DNA from: DATJZH01 sp035499215
Lineage (GTDB): Bacteria; Actinomycetota; Actinomycetes; Streptosporangiales; Streptosporangiaceae
Direction: 5' to 3'
Assembly: GCA_035499215.1 (NCBI GenBank)
Contig: DATJZH010000155.1
Location: forward strand, 1 to 22,232
Length of the DNA stretch: 22,232 nt
Shown: one piece after another, positions 21,953-22,232 of the stretch
How positions within the stretch are numbered: position 1 is the stretch's first letter
Layout of the letters: each line of letters starts with the position of its first letter
Notes under the pieces: generated by a model
What the model saw: only the letters and a program-made list of their open reading frames with translations
Told to the model about the DNA's origin: nothing
Database searches by the model: none
Position numbers and translations under genes: made by a program

Positions 21953-22232
21953 GAGCCCCGGGAGTGGCCTTGCGGCCTCAGCATCAGAGCCATCGTCCCC
22001 GGCGGATCGACGTCGATCTCGGTGATCGGCCGGTCCTGCACTTTCCACATCGGATCGGGGTCTGGCTCCGCCTGCCCGGCACGGTCGCCCGCTAGGGGCA
22101 TGCCGGGGATCGTCGTGTCGGCGCGATCACCCGAGTGGGGTTCCCCGACCTCGCAGTTCCCGCTCTAGATCGCAGCCGCCATCCGGAAGATCGAGCACAA
22201 CCCCCTCCTCCTGCCATCCTCGGTCCGCACCC
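21953..22232. other. Right edge, no gene called
   Basis: After the thioesterase stop, short frames on both strands run to the edge. The minus strand near 21985-22050 reads WKVQDRPITEIDVDPPGTM, which looks somewhat protein-like. No family, start site or complete frame could be supported. Confidence 0.3.

Noticed and set aside
1..22232. CRISPR arrays, tRNA, rRNA and riboswitches
   Set aside because: No regularly spaced repeats, no TTCGANTC-type tRNA arm with a matching acceptor stem and no recognisable riboswitch core were found by eye on either strand.

Overview
The window is very GC-rich throughout, uses GTG and TTG starts, has strong purine-rich ribosome binding sites and packs genes with 1-8 base overlaps. 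These traits, with IS110-type transposase pieces and an NRPS gene set, point to a filamentous actinobacterium. The genus cannot be told from the sequence.

Left part (1 to about 6.4 kb) is accessory and partly decayed. It opens with the tail of an IS110-type transposase. Next come a small two-gene unit on the minus strand (89-aa protein and a membrane protein with a Pro/Thr/Ser/Ala-rich tail), a secreted protein of unknown function followed by a decayed copy of its own signal-peptide region, and a WD40-like gene broken by one extra G. A tyrosine recombinase follows, then an unusually AT-rich stretch with two adjacent palindromes, then a gene for a Cys-rich-headed, long coiled-coil protein. About 0.9 kb (1544-2469) and 0.5 kb (6423-6926) hold no convincing large gene.

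Central part (6.9 to 18.0 kb) is a compact plus-strand biosynthetic operon of nine genes: DAHP synthase, PLP-dependent aromatic amino acid decarboxylase, phytoene-dehydrogenase-like FAD oxidoreductase, two unrecognised proteins (111 and 190 aa), MbtH-like protein, a single-module NRPS (C-A-T), a discrete thioesterase and an MFS exporter. Nearly every junction overlaps, so the genes are probably translated as one coupled unit. A minus-strand set (20.5 to 18.0 kb) converges on it: a short gene fragment, an ABM-type small monooxygenase, an SDR oxidoreductase and a class V aminotransferase. The aminotransferase overlaps the end of the exporter gene by 32 bases.

Right edge (20.5 to 22.2 kb) holds a decayed IS110 transposase and a type II thioesterase gene with a one-base deletion just before its active-site motif.

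Inferred logic: a dedicated DAHP synthase raises flux into the shikimate pathway; an aromatic amino acid is decarboxylated and/or activated by the NRPS (helped by MbtH); the thioesterase releases the product; FAD, SDR, ABM and aminotransferase enzymes and perhaps the two unknown proteins tailor precursor or product; the MFS protein exports it. I do not recognise the combination as a known cluster. The product is unknown, and part of the pathway may lie outside the window.
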